This document shows, in pieces, positions 8,838 through 19,468 of a stretch of 64,000 nucleotides of DNA. Positions within the stretch are counted from its first letter, which is position 1. Every line of letters starts with the position of its first letter. The translations under genes were made by a program, and so were the position numbers. Source of the DNA: an uncultured Bacteroidia bacterium (lineage in GTDB: Bacteria; Bacteroidota; Bacteroidia; Bacteroidales; UBA932); the NCBI GenBank assembly GCA_902778105.1, contig CACYWN010000014.1, positions 1 through 64,000 of the forward strand, in the 5' to 3' direction. The notes beneath the pieces were generated by a model. The model was not told the DNA's origin. It searched no databases and was given only the letters and a program-made list of their open reading frames with translations.

Positions 8838-11117
8838 TTAGCCGATGACGGCGCCGTTGGTGACGGCCTCCTGCGGAGTGATGAACCGCATCTTGCCGTC
8901 GCCCTGCTTGGCCATGAGGATCATGCCCTTGGACTCGATGCCGCGGATCTTGCGCGGAGCGAGGTTCGCAAGGATGCAGATCTGCTTGCCCAGCATGTCC
9001 TCGGGGCTGTAGTATTCGGCGATGCCGGAGACGATCGTGCGGGTGTCGATGCCCGTATCGATGGTGAGTTTCAGCAATTTGTCCGTCTTGGGAACGCGCT
9101 CGGCCTCCAGGACGGTGGCGGTGCGGATGTCCATCGCGCCGAACTGGTCGAAGGTAACCTCGGCCTTCTGCGGCTCCACCTTCTTCGCGGCTTCCTCGGC
9201 AGCCTTGGCGGCCTCGGCCGCTTCGCGCTCGGCCTTGATGGCCTCCAGGCGGGCGATCTGGGCGTCCACGACGCTGTCCTCGATCTTCTGGAACAGCAGC
9301 ACGGCTTCGCCGAGGGCGTGTCCGGCGGGCAGGAGTTCGGGGGTGCCGAGCATGTCCCAGCGCAGGGTCAGAGATTCCTTCGCTTCGCTCGGAATGACAG
9401 AGGAAACTTCGCCCGGAATGACAGAGGAAACTTCGCCCGGAATGACAGAGCCACTGTCATTTCGACCAAGGCCGTCAGGCCGCGCGGAGAAATCTCGCGT
9501 ATGCAACGCCTTGCCTTCACCGCTCTTGTAGAAGTTCTCCGTCGGGGTGCCTTCGCCGGCACGGTGGTCGGTCCCGGCGTCGAGGCCGACGCGGAGGATG
9601 TCGCGGAGCTTCTCGGCGCTGAAGGGGGTGAAGGGCTCGAAGGCGATGGCGAGGTCGGCGCAGATCTGGAGGCAGGTGTAGAGGATGGAGGCGGTGCGGT
9701 CCAGGTCCGTCTTCGCCACCTTCCAGGGCTCCATGTCGGAGATGTACTTGTTGCCGATGCGGGCGATATTCATCGCCTCCTTCAGGGCCTCGCGGAAGTG
9801 GAAGGTCTCCACGTATTTCTCCAGGGCTTCCTTGCAGGGAACGATGGAAGCAAGGGTCTCGGCGTCAATGGCTTCGGGCTTCCGGTTCTCCGGGACGACA
9901 CCGCCGAAGTACTTGTGCGTGAGGACGACGGCGCGGTTCACGAAATTGCCGAACACGGCCACGAGCTCGGAGTTGTTGCGCTGCTGGAAGTCCTTCCAGG
10001 TGAAGTCGTTGTCCTTGGTCTCCGGGGCGTTCGCGGTGAGAACATACCGCAGGACGTCCTCCTGGCCCGGGAACTGCTCCTCGTACTCGTGGACCCAGAC
10101 GGCCCAGTTGCGGGAGGTGGAGATCTTGTCGCCCTCGAGGTTCAGGAACTCGTTGGCCGGGACGTTCTCCGGGAGGATGTAGTCGCCGTAGGCCTTGAGC
10201 ATGGACGGGAACACGATGCAGTGGAAGACGATGTTGTCCTTGCCGATGAAGTGCACCAGCCGGGTTTCCGGATCCTTCCACCATTTCTCCCAGCTCTGAG
10301 GGAGGAGCTCTTTGGTGTTGGAGATGTAGCCGATGGGGGCGTCGAACCAGACATAGAGGACCTTGCCCTCGGCACCCTCCACAGGCACCGGAACACCCCA
10401 GTCCAGGTCACGGGACACGGCGCGGGGCTGCAGGCCGCCGTCCAGCCAGCTCTTGCACTGGCCATAGACGTTGGTCTTCCACTCCTTGTGCTGCTCCAGG
10501 ATCCAGTCGCGGAGCCAGGGCTCGTACCGGTCCAGCGGGAGATACCAGTGCTTGGTCTTCACCTTCTTGGGCGTGGAACCGGACAGGGCGGACTTGGGAT
10601 CGATGAGTTCTTCCGGGCTCAGCGTGGAACCGCACTTCTCGCACTGGTCCCCGTAGGCGCCGGGATTGCCGCACTTGGGGCAGGTGCCCACGATATAGCG
10701 GTCCGCGAGGAAGGTCTTCGCCTCCTCGTCGTAATACTGCTCGGTCTCCTTGGTGATGAATTTGTCGTCGTCGTAGAGCTTGCGGAAGAACTCCGACGCA
10801 TTCTCGTCATGCACCTTGGACGTCGTCCGGGAATAGATGTCGAAGTTGATGCCCAGGCCCGTGAAGGCGTCCTTCATCATGCTGTGGTACTTGTCCACGA
10901 TGTCCTGCGGGGTAACCCCCTGGGCGCGGGCCTTGATGGTGATGGGCACGCCGTGCTCGTCGGAGCCGCAGACGAAAACGACGTCCTCGCCCCGCATCCG
11001 GAGGTAGCGGACGTAGATGTCACCGGGGATGTAGGCACCGGCCAGATGGCCGATATGGACAGGACCGTTGGCGTACGGGAGCGCGCAGGTCACGAGGGTT
11101 CTCTTGTGGTCGCTCAT
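8838..11117 (-). CDS. metG: Methionyl-tRNA synthetase with a repeat-derived insertion
   Basis: A 759-aa class I synthetase charging tRNA-Met. HIGH motif HIGH at residues 21-24; zinc knuckle CPKCG and CEKCG; KMSKS-like loop KISTS; C-terminal EMAP-type tRNA-binding domain starting near [15 protein letters not shown]. Between the anticodon-binding helices (AEKLRDIL) and [14 protein letters not shown], where relatives have a few residues, about 60 extra residues include three [16 protein letters not shown] repeats encoded by a palindromic DNA element (9373-9494) read in frame. The start overlaps the dnaG stop by 4 bases. The essential motifs are intact, so the insertion is presumably tolerated as a loop. 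Confidence 0.95.
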   Translation of the reverse strand: MSDHKRTLVTCALPYANGPVHIGHLAGAYIPGDIYVRYLRMRGEDVVFVCGSDEHGVPITIKARAQGVTPQDIVDKYHSMMKDAFTGLGINFDIYSRTTSKVHDENASEFFRKLYDDDKFITKETEQYYDEEAKTFLADRYIVGTCPKCGNPGAYGDQCEKCGSTLSPEELIDPKSALSGSTPKKVKTKHWYLPLDRYEPWLRDWILEQHKEWKTNVYGQCKSWLDGGLQPRAVSRDLDWGVPVPVEGAEGKVLYVWFDAPIGYISNTKELLPQSWEKWWKDPETRLVHFIGKDNIVFHCIVFPSMLKAYGDYILPENVPANEFLNLEGDKISTSRNWAVWVHEYEEQFPGQEDVLRYVLTANAPETKDNDFTWKDFQQRNNSELVAVFGNFVNRAVVLTHKYFGGVVPENRKPEAIDAETLASIVPCKEALEKYVETFHFREALKEAMNIARIGNKYISDMEPWKVAKTDLDRTASILYTCLQICADLAIAFEPFTPFSAEKLRDILRVGLDAGTDHRAGEGTPTENFYKSGEGKALHTRDFSARPDGLGRNDSGSVIPGEVSSVIPGEVSSVIPSEAKESLTLRWDMLGTPELLPAGHALGEAVLLFQKIEDSVVDAQIARLEAIKAEREAAEAAKAAEEAAKKVEPQKAEVTFDQFGAMDIRTATVLEAERVPKTDKLLKLTIDTGIDTRTIVSGIAEYYSPEDMLGKQICILANLAPRKIRGIESKGMILMAKQGDGKMRFITPQEAVTNGAVIG
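9373..9494. repeat. Composite dispersed repeat inside metG
   Basis: From the left: GATTCCTTCGCTTCGCTC, then three copies of GGAATGACAGAG separated by GAAACTTCGCCC, then a second repeat type beginning GTCATTTCGACC and ending GCGGAGAAATC. It shares its left end and core with the elements at 7171 and 54744, while the right end is a different unit. Confidence 0.8.
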
Positions 11118-13096
11118 TTCAATCTTCCGAGTTTTATATTGATTCTTTTCTTCATTTCATTGATCCGCTCCAGGGCGGACAGGATCTCCAGCTGGCGTTC
11201 CGGGCCGGCCGTGGCCAGTTCCCGGGTCAGGGCGAGCCGTTCCGACTGCAGGCGCTTGTCGTGGAAGGCCAGGATGGCCTTGGGCACAAAATTCGTCAGC
11301 CAGGAGTCACGGGTGGTAAGCGCTTCCTGGAAATGCTTGACTGTCAGGGCATATTTGACATCGGAAAGCTGGGAGGTCACGAAACGGACGGTGTCGTCCG
11401 CCCCGTTCAGCAGGTCGCGGATGATCTCATCCTGTGTCTTTCCTTCGTCGTACAGGGTAAAATACGCGTCATAGGTGCGCCGATAGCCTTCATTGGCGAA
11501 CTGGATGTCATCCCCGGAAAGTGCGCCGTCGATGAATTCGGCGACGGTCTGCGACCCTTCCGGGTCGTAGAATTCCGAATCGCTCTCGAAAACCAGCTGC
11601 GTACAGCCGTCGGTGAGGATGAAGCCCAACAGTTCGCGTTCGGAGGGCGCTACCAGCGGATTCTGCGTTTCCAGCGCACCCAGCTCATTGACAGGCGGTG
11701 TGTAGAGGGCCGGCTCCGGTTCCTGCGAGGGAGTCTCCGCCTGACGGGCACGGGCGGCCTCACGCTGGGCCTGCGTCCGTTCCTCACCCTGGACCTTCTC
11801 GCGGGTGCGGCGGACCCGGTCGGTGAGGATGTCCGCATCGATGCGGAATTTGGCCGCGATGGAGTCGGTATAGACGGACCGCTTTACGGCGTCGGGGATG
11901 CCGGCGACCGTGTCGGCGATGTCGTTGATGAGGTTCGCCCGCTTCAGGGGGTCGTTCCCGGCCTCATCCAGCAGGAGGTCGGCCTTGAAGGCGATGAAAT
12001 CCTGTTCGTGGGAGGCGATGAATGCCTCCACCTCCTCCAGGGTATGCTTCCGGGCGTAGGAATCCGGATCGTCGCCGTCGGGAATGAGGACGACCTTCAC
12101 GTTCATCCCTTCCTTCAGGATCAGGTCGATACCGCGAAGGGCGGCGTGGATGCCGGCCGAGTCACCGTCATACATGATGGTGACGTTTTCGGTGAACCGC
12201 TTGATGAGGCGGATCTGCTCCACGGTGAGGGAGGTGCCGCTGGAGGCCACCACGTTGGTGATGCCCAGCTGATGCATGGACAGGACATCCAGATAACCTT
12301 CCACGAGGTAGCACTTGTCGGCACGGGAGATGGCACCCTTGGCGAAATAGATGCCGTACAGGGAGCGGGATTTGACATAGATCTCCGACTCCTTGGAATT
12401 CACGTACTTGGCGACGGACTTGTCGGTGAACAAGGTACGTCCGCCGAAGGCGATGACCCGGCCGCTGACCGAGTGGATCGGGAACATCACCCGGTCGTAG
12501 AAACGGTCGTGCAGGGCACCGTCCGTATCCCACTGGGCGCAGAGACCCGTTTCCAGGAGGTATTCATCCTTGTAACCCTCCTTCTTCGCCGCTTCCGTGA
12601 AGGCGCTTTTGGACTTGGGGGCCCATCCCAGGCCGTACTTGGCGATGGTCTCGTCCTCGAGGCCGCGGGAATGGAAATACTGGACGGCGACGGCGCGGCC
12701 TTCGTCCGTCGACAGCTGGTCCTTGTAGAAATTGAAGGCAAACTCCGAGACGGCGAGGAGGCTCTCGTTGCGCTGGCGGGCGGCGATGTCCTCGGCCGAT
12801 TCTTCCTTCTCCTTCACCTCGATGTGGTACTTGCGGGCGAGGTACTTGAGGGCTTCCGTGTAGGAAAGCTTCTCGTACTCCATCACGAAGCCGACGGCCG
12901 TGCCGGACTTGCCGCAGCCGAAGCACTTGTAGATGCCGCGGGAAGGCTCTACGTGGAAGGACGGCGTCTTCTCATTGTGGAACGGACAGCAGGCCCACAG
13001 GCTGCTCCCGCGGCGCTTCAGCGTCACGAAATCGCCCACCACGTCTTCGACGCGGGCCGTGTCCAGAATGAGTTGTACCGTCTCCTGCGGAATCAT
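11114..13096 (-). CDS. dnaG: DNA primase
   Basis: A 660-aa primase laying RNA primers at the replication fork. N-terminal CHC2 zinc finger with C37, H40, C58 and C61 ([19 protein letters not shown]). The TOPRIM core has [14 protein letters not shown] and [12 protein letters not shown]-terminal helicase-binding region follows a linker rich in E, Q and A (about residues 440-490). Its stop overlaps the metG start (ATGA), and its start lies 3 bases after the small membrane protein gene, so all are read from one promoter near 13430. Confidence 0.95.
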   Translation of the reverse strand: MIPQETVQLILDTARVEDVVGDFVTLKRRGSSLWACCPFHNEKTPSFHVEPSRGIYKCFGCGKSGTAVGFVMEYEKLSYTEALKYLARKYHIEVKEKEESAEDIAARQRNESLLAVSEFAFNFYKDQLSTDEGRAVAVQYFHSRGLEDETIAKYGLGWAPKSKSAFTEAAKKEGYKDEYLLETGLCAQWDTDGALHDRFYDRVMFPIHSVSGRVIAFGGRTLFTDKSVAKYVNSKESEIYVKSRSLYGIYFAKGAISRADKCYLVEGYLDVLSMHQLGITNVVASSGTSLTVEQIRLIKRFTENVTIMYDGDSAGIHAALRGIDLILKEGMNVKVVLIPDGDDPDSYARKHTLEEVEAFIASHEQDFIAFKADLLLDEAGNDPLKRANLINDIADTVAGIPDAVKRSVYTDSIAAKFRIDADILTDRVRRTREKVQGEERTQAQREAARARQAETPSQEPEPALYTPPVNELGALETQNPLVAPSERELLGFILTDGCTQLVFESDSEFYDPEGSQTVAEFIDGALSGDDIQFANEGYRRTYDAYFTLYDEGKTQDEIIRDLLNGADDTVRFVTSQLSDVKYALTVKHFQEALTTRDSWLTNFVPKAILAFHDKRLQSERLALTRELATAGPERQLEILSALERINEMKKRINIKLGRLK

Positions 13097-13099
13097 GTC

Positions 13100-13405
13100 C
13101 TATTCCTTCTCGAAATCCACTTCCTTGGCGCCGGAAAGGTCCGTCACCTGGATCTTGCCGTCATCGATGATGGGACCGTCCTCCGGACGCCGGGTCTCGG
13201 AAGGCCGCTCCACGTTGTCGCGGACGGGAGCCGCGGACGGGAGGACCGATTTCACCCGGTACCAGAAGTCCCTGCCGTACCACAGAAGGGCCAGAACGCC
13301 GATGACGGCGCCCAGGAAACGTCCCTTCACAATGAGGAAAAGCGCCACCAGGATGAACAGAAGGTCCTTGCCCAGGGTCAGGAGGATATGTTGTTTCTGC
13401 GTCAT
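13100..13405 (-). CDS. Small membrane protein (DUF4834-like, tentative)
   Basis: 101 aa beginning MTQKQHILLTLGKDLLF. Two closely spaced hydrophobic stretches (about residues 9-42) form one or two membrane segments. The rest is a charged tail ending AKEVDFEKE. The composition and size resemble small Bacteroidetes membrane proteins of the DUF4834 type, but I am not certain. The ATG at 13405 was preferred because it lies 24 bases after a -7 box. First gene of the dnaG-metG transcript. Confidence 0.65.
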   Translation of the reverse strand: MTQKQHILLTLGKDLLFILVALFLIVKGRFLGAVIGVLALLWYGRDFWYRVKSVLPSAAPVRDNVERPSETRRPEDGPIIDDGKIQVTDLSGAKEVDFEKE

Positions 13406-13426
13406 ATTTTCTCGATCAGTAATAAC

Positions 13427-13457
13427 TTGCAAATATACGAAATCTTCCCTACTTTTG
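13427..13457 (+). promoter_or_regulatory. Promoter for hydG-hydF
   Basis: TTG (13427-13429), 20-bp spacer, TACTTTTG (13450-13457). The leader before the hydG ATG at 13480 would be about 15-20 nt. Confidence 0.7.
13430..13437 (-). promoter_or_regulatory. -7 box for the dnaG-metG operon
   Basis: Minus strand TATATTTG, a perfect TAnnTTTG, 24 bases before the ATG at 13405. It overlaps the spacer of the oppositely directed hydG promoter, so the two promoters cannot be occupied at once. Confidence 0.65.
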
Positions 13458-13479
13458 TGTTCCTAATCCAGTTTTGATC

Positions 13480-14892
13480 ATGTATAATCCCAAGTCCGCC
13501 CACGCCGAGGAATTCATCGACCACCAGGAAGTGCTCGATACCCTCGAGGAAGCCGCCCGAGAAAGTGGCAATCACCAGCGTGTGCTTGAAATCCTGGAAA
13601 AGGCCGCCCAATGCAAGGGACTGACCCACCGGGAAGCCGCCATCCTGATGGACTGCAACGAACCCGGACTGGAAGAGAAGATCTATGCGCTCGCCGCGTC
13701 GATCAAGCATCGTTTCTACGGCAACCGGATCGTGCTTTTCGCGCCCCTGTATCTGTCCAACTACTGCATCAACGGGTGCACCTACTGCCCCTACCACGCC
13801 AAGAACCGCACGATTCCCCGTCGGAAGCTCTCCCAGCAGGAGATCGAGGAGGAGGTCCGCGCGCTGATCCGCATCGGCCACAAGCGCCTCGCGGTCGAAG
13901 CCGGCGAGGACCCGCGCCACAACCCGCTGGAATACATCATCGACAGCATCCATACCATCTACGGTGTCCGCGAAGGCGGCAACAGTATCCGCCGTGTCAA
14001 CGTGAACATCGCGGCCACGGACGTGGACTCCTACCGCAAGCTGCACGAAGCCGGCATCGGCACTTACATCCTGTTCCAGGAGACCTACAACAAGGAAAAC
14101 TACCAGCGCCTGCACCCCACCGGCCCCAAGAGCAACTACGAGTGGCACACCGAGGCGATGGACCGCGCGCAGGAAGGCGGCTGCGACGACGTGGGCATCG
14201 GCGTCCTGTTCGGGCTCAGCAGCTACCGCTACGAGCTCGTGGGCCTGCTGATGCACGCCGAGCACCTCGAGGCCCGCTGGGGCGTCGGCCCGCACACGAT
14301 CAGCGTCCCGCGCATCTGTCCGGCCGACGACATCTCCGTGAGCGACTTCGACGCCCTCCCGGACGCGATTTTCCACAAGCTGGTCGCCGTCCTCCGCATC
14401 GCGGTCCCCTACACCGGCATGATCGTCTCCACCCGTGAATCCCAGCGGATGCGGGAGCAGCTCCTGAACTGCGGCATCTCCCAGATCAGCGGCGGCTCGC
14501 GCACCAGCGTCGGCGGTTACACGACTGAGGAACGGCACGACGAAACGGCCCAGTTCGACGTCTCCGACACCCGTCCGCTCGACGACGTGGTCCGCTGGCT
14601 ACTCGAGCAGGACCACATCCCGTCCTTCTGCACCGCCTGCTACCGGGAGGGACGCACCGGCGACCGCTTCATGTCGCTGTGCAAGAATGGCAAGATCCAC
14701 TACTGCTGCACGCCGAACGCCCTGATGACCCTGAAGGAGTACCTGATGGACTACGCCTCCCCCGCCACCCGCGAAGAAGGCGAACGGATGATTGCGAAGA
14801 GCCTGACGGACATCCCGGAAGGCCGCATCCGGGAGATTGCCATCGAGCGGCTGAAGCGCATCGAAAACGGCGAGCGGGATTTCCGTTTCTGA
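13480..14892 (+). CDS. hydG: [FeFe] hydrogenase maturase HydG, tyrosine lyase
   Basis: A 470-aa radical SAM enzyme that cleaves tyrosine to supply the CO and CN ligands of the hydrogenase H-cluster. The SAM-cluster motif is C96, C100, C103 (NYCINGCTYCPYH). A second, C-terminal cluster motif FCTACYREG with a later cysteine in SLCKNGK is specific to HydG and absent from ThiH. The start at 13480 (MYNPKSAHAEEF) follows the promoter; an in-frame TTG 6 bases upstream is less likely. One base separates it from hydF. HydE, the third maturase, is not in the window. The client enzymes are encoded at 27.6-31.6 kb. Confidence 0.95.
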   Translation: MYNPKSAHAEEFIDHQEVLDTLEEAARESGNHQRVLEILEKAAQCKGLTHREAAILMDCNEPGLEEKIYALAASIKHRFYGNRIVLFAPLYLSNYCINGCTYCPYHAKNRTIPRRKLSQQEIEEEVRALIRIGHKRLAVEAGEDPRHNPLEYIIDSIHTIYGVREGGNSIRRVNVNIAATDVDSYRKLHEAGIGTYILFQETYNKENYQRLHPTGPKSNYEWHTEAMDRAQEGGCDDVGIGVLFGLSSYRYELVGLLMHAEHLEARWGVGPHTISVPRICPADDISVSDFDALPDAIFHKLVAVLRIAVPYTGMIVSTRESQRMREQLLNCGISQISGGSRTSVGGYTTEERHDETAQFDVSDTRPLDDVVRWLLEQDHIPSFCTACYREGRTGDRFMSLCKNGKIHYCCTPNALMTLKEYLMDYASPATREEGERMIAKSLTDIPEGRIREIAIERLKRIENGERDFRF

Positions 14893-14893
14893 C

Positions 14894-15988
14894 ATGGACC
14901 GGCTGCAGATCGCTTTCTTCGGGGCGACGAACAGCGGAAAATCCACGCTGGTGAACGCCCTGGCGGGACAGGAAGTCTCGCTGGTGAGCGAACTGCCCGG
15001 CACGACCACGGACCCGGTCCGGAAAGCCATCGAGCTTCCGGGACTGGGTCCTTGCGTTTTGGTGGATACGGCCGGCTACGGCGACCCGGGAGCACTCGGT
15101 GCGGAACGGGAACGCCGGAGCCGCGCCGTGGTCGATTCCACGGACATCGCCGTGTTGTTGCGCTCGGGGCATCCGGAGGATGACCGATGGGTCGAAATGC
15201 TGCAAACCGCCCAGATTCCGGTGGTTGAACTCCAGTCGCGCGCGGGGAAGGCGCCTGTCGAAGATGTCGTTCCGGACCTCCTCAGGAGCCTCCAGGCTGT
15301 CCGTCCCGACCGTAAAGAGCGCCTCCTGACCGGCGGCCTCGTGGGCAAAGGCGATCTCGTCGTCCTCGTGATGCCGCAGGACAGCGAAGCCCCGAAAGGC
15401 CGCCTCATCCTCCCGCAGGTCCAGGTCATCCGCGAACTCCTCGACCTCGGCTGCATCCCCGTCTGCTGCCAGCCGGACGGCCTGAAGCGCGCCCTCGATG
15501 GCCTCATCGGGCGTCCCGCCCTCACGATCACCGACTCCCAGGCATTTGCCCGGGTCAATGCCATCCTGCCGGCGGACTACCCCCTCACGAGTTTCTCCAT
15601 CCTCCTCGCCGGTGCCAAGGGCGACATCCGCACTTTTGTGGAAGGGGCCAAGGCCATCGGTACGCTGCAGCCCGGCGACCACGTCCTCATTGCCGAAGCC
15701 TGCACGCACGTGCCTGATACAGAAGATATCGGCCGTGTAAAGATTCCCAGTCTCCTCCGGAAGAAAGTCGGCGGAGACCTCGAGGTAACCATCGCCGCCG
15801 GCAACGACTTCCCGGACGACCTCACTCCCTACCACCTCATCATCCAATGCGGCGGCTGCGTCGCCACCGAGCGACTCCTCCGCTCCCGCATCAAAAAAGC
15901 ACTCCTCACCGGAGTGCCCATCACCAATTACGGCATCGCCATAGCCGCGCTTACCGGAATCCTGGACCGCGTCCGGATTCCGGATTAG
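14894..15988 (+). CDS. hydF: [FeFe] hydrogenase maturation GTPase HydF
   Basis: A 364-aa scaffold GTPase on which the di-iron subcluster is assembled before transfer to the hydrogenase. N-terminal G domain with G1 GATNSGKST (residues 10-18) and G3 DTAGYGD. A dimerisation domain follows, and a C-terminal cluster domain has CTH and, about 50 residues on, CGGC. The residue before CGGC is glutamine, where several HydF proteins have a histidine ligand. Sits one base after hydG; together they form a maturation pair. Confidence 0.95.
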   Translation: MDRLQIAFFGATNSGKSTLVNALAGQEVSLVSELPGTTTDPVRKAIELPGLGPCVLVDTAGYGDPGALGAERERRSRAVVDSTDIAVLLRSGHPEDDRWVEMLQTAQIPVVELQSRAGKAPVEDVVPDLLRSLQAVRPDRKERLLTGGLVGKGDLVVLVMPQDSEAPKGRLILPQVQVIRELLDLGCIPVCCQPDGLKRALDGLIGRPALTITDSQAFARVNAILPADYPLTSFSILLAGAKGDIRTFVEGAKAIGTLQPGDHVLIAEACTHVPDTEDIGRVKIPSLLRKKVGGDLEVTIAAGNDFPDDLTPYHLIIQCGGCVATERLLRSRIKKALLTGVPITNYGIAIAALTGILDRVRIPD

Positions 15989-15997
15989 TTTCCTTGG

Positions 15998-17068
15998 TCA
16001 TTCTTCGATGACCGTTCCATTAGGCCAGGTATCGATGGTTACCCGTCGTGTCGGGAATGCGATTTCGTAATCGACTGCCGCTTCGACGGACACGAATCCG
16101 ATTCCGCCTTTGACATTATTCGGGAAGACGAATTCCTCCGTCAGGTAGGTTTCGCTCTCTTTCGAGTTGGAGAATTGATATCCCGAAAGAGACAGATAAT
16201 CCTCCCGGGAGATATTGAACACCCGCACGACGGCGGTGGTGTAAACGATCATGGAATCACCACTATCCATCGTTTTGGGACCGTTTTTGAACCGTTCGTT
16301 CGTAAACACGCGCATCGTGTATTCTCCATCCCTGAACAAAAGGTCCGTAAACAAGTTCTCCTCATTGTCAAAAAAACTGGCCTGGCTTGAGCCCTGATCT
16401 CCCAGGATTCTGGCTCCTGTATTGAGCAAAGGCTCTCCGGTCGTAATGATGCGGATTTCTTTTTCCTCGCGGTCCAGGATGTCTCCCGCTTTATACGAGG
16501 AAAAAACGTCGGCCTTCTCGATAAGGACATGAGATTTTTCCAGGATCCGGAGATAATGGTAATTCAGGACATCATGCTGGTCCTGGATACGTATTTCTAA
16601 GCCGTATGGGCCGAACTGCCGGTCGGAATCCGTCTCGCTCGGGAAAGCGCGGGCCTCGAGGATTGTGGGCGCCGGGAGGACATCCACATCGGCCCGGCAA
16701 TGATGTTTTCCGGCCTCGGCCTGGATACTAACATGGTCCCCGGGCGCAATCCGGGCATCCAATAGGTATCCGGCGGCGCCGAAATACTTCTTTCCCTTAT
16801 CTTCTTTCTCATGGACCTCTGATACCCTGTCGACAGTAGCGACCAGTTCTCCGTTCACGAAGCAGGAAACAACCCCGTCCAGTGCGGAGGACACCCCGTG
16901 CTGGGTGCCATAGGCCAGCCAGATGACGTGACTGGTATCTGCAGTACTCATCCGGGCGTTCATGATCAAGACTTCTCCCTGCCCGTCCTCTCCCATCTCA
17001 ATCGTCGATTCGCAGGACGGAATCACGGCAATGGCCAGCAGCAGTGCTGTCAATAGTTTTGTCTTCAT
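15998..17068 (-). CDS. DUF4249 outer-membrane lipoprotein
   Basis: 356 aa with a lipoprotein signal peptide (lipobox VIPSC, C19). The body, with short strand-rich segments such as SALDGVVSCFVNGELVATV and GDHVSIQAEAGKHHC, matches the DUF4249 family, whose genes commonly sit next to a TonB receptor with a carboxypeptidase-regulatory domain. It starts at the base after the receptor stop, so the two are co-expressed and probably form one outer-membrane complex. The substrate is unknown. Confidence 0.8.
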   Translation of the reverse strand: MKTKLLTALLLAIAVIPSCESTIEMGEDGQGEVLIMNARMSTADTSHVIWLAYGTQHGVSSALDGVVSCFVNGELVATVDRVSEVHEKEDKGKKYFGAAGYLLDARIAPGDHVSIQAEAGKHHCRADVDVLPAPTILEARAFPSETDSDRQFGPYGLEIRIQDQHDVLNYHYLRILEKSHVLIEKADVFSSYKAGDILDREEKEIRIITTGEPLLNTGARILGDQGSSQASFFDNEENLFTDLLFRDGEYTMRVFTNERFKNGPKTMDSGDSMIVYTTAVVRVFNISREDYLSLSGYQFSNSKESETYLTEEFVFPNNVKGGIGFVSVEAAVDYEIAFPTRRVTIDTWPNGTVIEE

Positions 17069-19468
17069 CTAGAAACTGTATGTATAACTGATGGACGGCA
17101 AGAATACGAGAAGGCTCCTTTTGGAGAGCCGGTAGGAACTCCCTATCCGGCCGTCGTTGTCAATGGTAAGGATGCTGTCTGTAACCACCCAATCCGGATT
17201 CTGAGCGCCATAAGCGTTGCAAAGGCCGAACGACCAGACGCGTTCACCATATCCCTTCTGCTTTTTGAAATCAACGGAAAGATCCAGACGATGGGTGGGA
17301 GGCAGGCGGAAATTGTTCCTCCCGCTGATGTAAGGGACGTCCTGTATGGACTCCCCGTCGGAGCCCAGAACAAAAGTGGACCGCCAGGACGCCGTGACCA
17401 TGTTCCCGGAATAGAAACACCAGGAGGCGCTTGCGCTGATCCGGTCATTGAATTTATAACGCACAAAACAATCAAGGACATGCCTCCGGTCATACGTGAA
17501 AGGGAACGGTTTCCCGTAATTGATCGTTCCGTCCGGAAAGACCCGGTCCGTCTTGGACAGCGTATAAGCGACCATTCCGGTCAGATTCCCCGCCGTTTTC
17601 TGGACAAGCAGTTCCAGACCCTTACTTGTGCCCTCGCCCATTTCCACAGTCTGCTCCCAGTCTGAGGCGCTTGTGAAAACGAGCTGTCCTTCTTTGTACT
17701 CGAGAACATTCTCCTCTTTCTTGAAATAGGTTTCTATGGAAACTTCCCACATGTCATCCCAAGAATAAAACAGTCCGGCGGAATAATGGGTGGAGAAAAC
17801 AGGCTTGATATCCGCGGTAATGGGCACCCAAAGGTCAGTCGGCATCGCCATCGCCCCGGAAGCCAGCAAGTGGACATACTGGGAGATCCGAGAATACGCC
17901 GCCTTGGCAGACAGACCGGGAAGGATGCTGTATTCGGCCGAAATCCGGGGTTCGATCGAAGGATAAGAACGGCCTTCCGTCGTAAACAGCGTCGCACGGA
18001 GGCCGACGCTGGCGTTGAAAGAAGCGGAATTGAACTGATCTTCCAGATAGACGGCCGTCTCGCCGCCGACCATATTGATATTCTTGTCGCTGGAGAAAGA
18101 AACCTCCTTCGAAGAGCTTTCGTCGCGCTGCGACGTGCGCTGGGAATAATCCTTCTCCGGGGAGAAGGCATGCATCGTATGCGCCAGCCCGAAGGATAAT
18201 TTCTGGTGCGTTGAAAGCGCCGCCTCAAAATCCCAGGAGACGTTCAGGTCCGAAATCGCCGAGGCGTTGACATGTTGCTGAGAAAAGCCGGCAGGGGTCT
18301 CAAAATCGACATAGTTGCTGTCGAACGAGAACTCCCGCATCCGATAATCGCTCCAGGAAACCGCCAGGTCAGAAAACACATGGCCGCTGAACCGATGGTT
18401 CCACCGGACGGAGGCTGACGTGTTGCCCCATTTTAAATCATATTGTTCCTTACTGGTCTGCGAAGCGAACTGGTCCCGACCAAGTTCATCTTGATAATGG
18501 AACGGCGAGTTTTCCGACGTGGCATATTTGAACTGATCGTGGCCGCGGAAAAAAGAAAGATAGAGGCGGTCGGAGTTGCCGAACCGCTGCGTCAGTTTAC
18601 CCGTAACATCGTAGAAATAGTAGGAGTACGGAATGCGGAATGGCAACAGGATCAATGAGTTCGTGCCACGGACGGAAAGGCTGAAGGAAGTCCGATCCTT
18701 GTACAGAGGTCCCTCGACATGAAGGCGGCTGTTCAGCAGCCCGACACTGGCCGTACCGCTGACTTTCTGGAGATTGCCTTCTTTTGTCCGGATATCGATT
18801 ACGCTCGATGTCCTGCCGCCGTATTTTGCCGGGAAGAATCCTTTGTACAACGTTATCTGCTTGATGGATTCCGGCGTGAAAGACGAGAATAAACCCAGCA
18901 GATGGGAAACGTTGTACATCGGACATCCGTCGAGAAGCATCAAGTTCTCTTCCGCGCCGCCTCCTCGCACATAGATACCGGCGAATGCGCTCATTCCGGG
19001 CTGCACACCGGGCATCTTCTGGATGGATTTGATCGGGTCGGGCTCACCCAGCACCGTCGGCATCTCCTTGACATAGGACACCGGGATGTCAATCACGCCC
19101 ATATAGGCTGAGGGCAGCTCCGGAGTGGAACGGGCTCTGACGACCGCACCGTCAAGGAGTTCGGCGGACATCATGGCGATATTGAGCAGCGTGTCCTTCC
19201 GTACGGAGATTTGCAGATCGTCGGCATGCATGCCAAGATAGGTGCAACTGATGATTCTGTCCCCGGACTTCAGGTTCAGGGAATAGAATCCGTATTCGTT
19301 GGTAACCGCCCAGTCCTCGCCGGAAAAAACGACCGCACCGATAAGGCACTCCCCGGATCCGTTCTCCGTCACGTACCCGCTTACCCGATGGGTCGTTTGC
19401 GCATAAGTGCTGCTCCACATAAAACAGAGCAGCACTACGCACAAGAGTTTCATCCGAGAAATGATCAT
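17069..19468 (-). CDS. TonB-dependent receptor with carboxypeptidase-like domain
   Basis: 799 aa. Signal peptide to about residue 23 (SSTYAQ), a carboxypeptidase-D regulatory-like domain (about 26-110: VSGYVTENGSGECLIGAVV), a plug domain (DPIKSIQKMPGVQPG, YVRGGGAEENLMLLDGCPMYN) and a 22-strand barrel ending YTYSF with terminal phenylalanine. It imports or senses an unidentified ligand. The start at 19468 overlaps the previous stop in an ATGA junction; an internal ATG at 19453 would also give a good signal peptide. The partner lipoprotein is directly downstream. Confidence 0.9.
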   Translation of the reverse strand: MIISRMKLLCVVLLCFMWSSTYAQTTHRVSGYVTENGSGECLIGAVVFSGEDWAVTNEYGFYSLNLKSGDRIISCTYLGMHADDLQISVRKDTLLNIAMMSAELLDGAVVRARSTPELPSAYMGVIDIPVSYVKEMPTVLGEPDPIKSIQKMPGVQPGMSAFAGIYVRGGGAEENLMLLDGCPMYNVSHLLGLFSSFTPESIKQITLYKGFFPAKYGGRTSSVIDIRTKEGNLQKVSGTASVGLLNSRLHVEGPLYKDRTSFSLSVRGTNSLILLPFRIPYSYYFYDVTGKLTQRFGNSDRLYLSFFRGHDQFKYATSENSPFHYQDELGRDQFASQTSKEQYDLKWGNTSASVRWNHRFSGHVFSDLAVSWSDYRMREFSFDSNYVDFETPAGFSQQHVNASAISDLNVSWDFEAALSTHQKLSFGLAHTMHAFSPEKDYSQRTSQRDESSSKEVSFSSDKNINMVGGETAVYLEDQFNSASFNASVGLRATLFTTEGRSYPSIEPRISAEYSILPGLSAKAAYSRISQYVHLLASGAMAMPTDLWVPITADIKPVFSTHYSAGLFYSWDDMWEVSIETYFKKEENVLEYKEGQLVFTSASDWEQTVEMGEGTSKGLELLVQKTAGNLTGMVAYTLSKTDRVFPDGTINYGKPFPFTYDRRHVLDCFVRYKFNDRISASASWCFYSGNMVTASWRSTFVLGSDGESIQDVPYISGRNNFRLPPTHRLDLSVDFKKQKGYGERVWSFGLCNAYGAQNPDWVVTDSILTIDNDGRIGSSYRLSKRSLLVFLPSISYTYSF

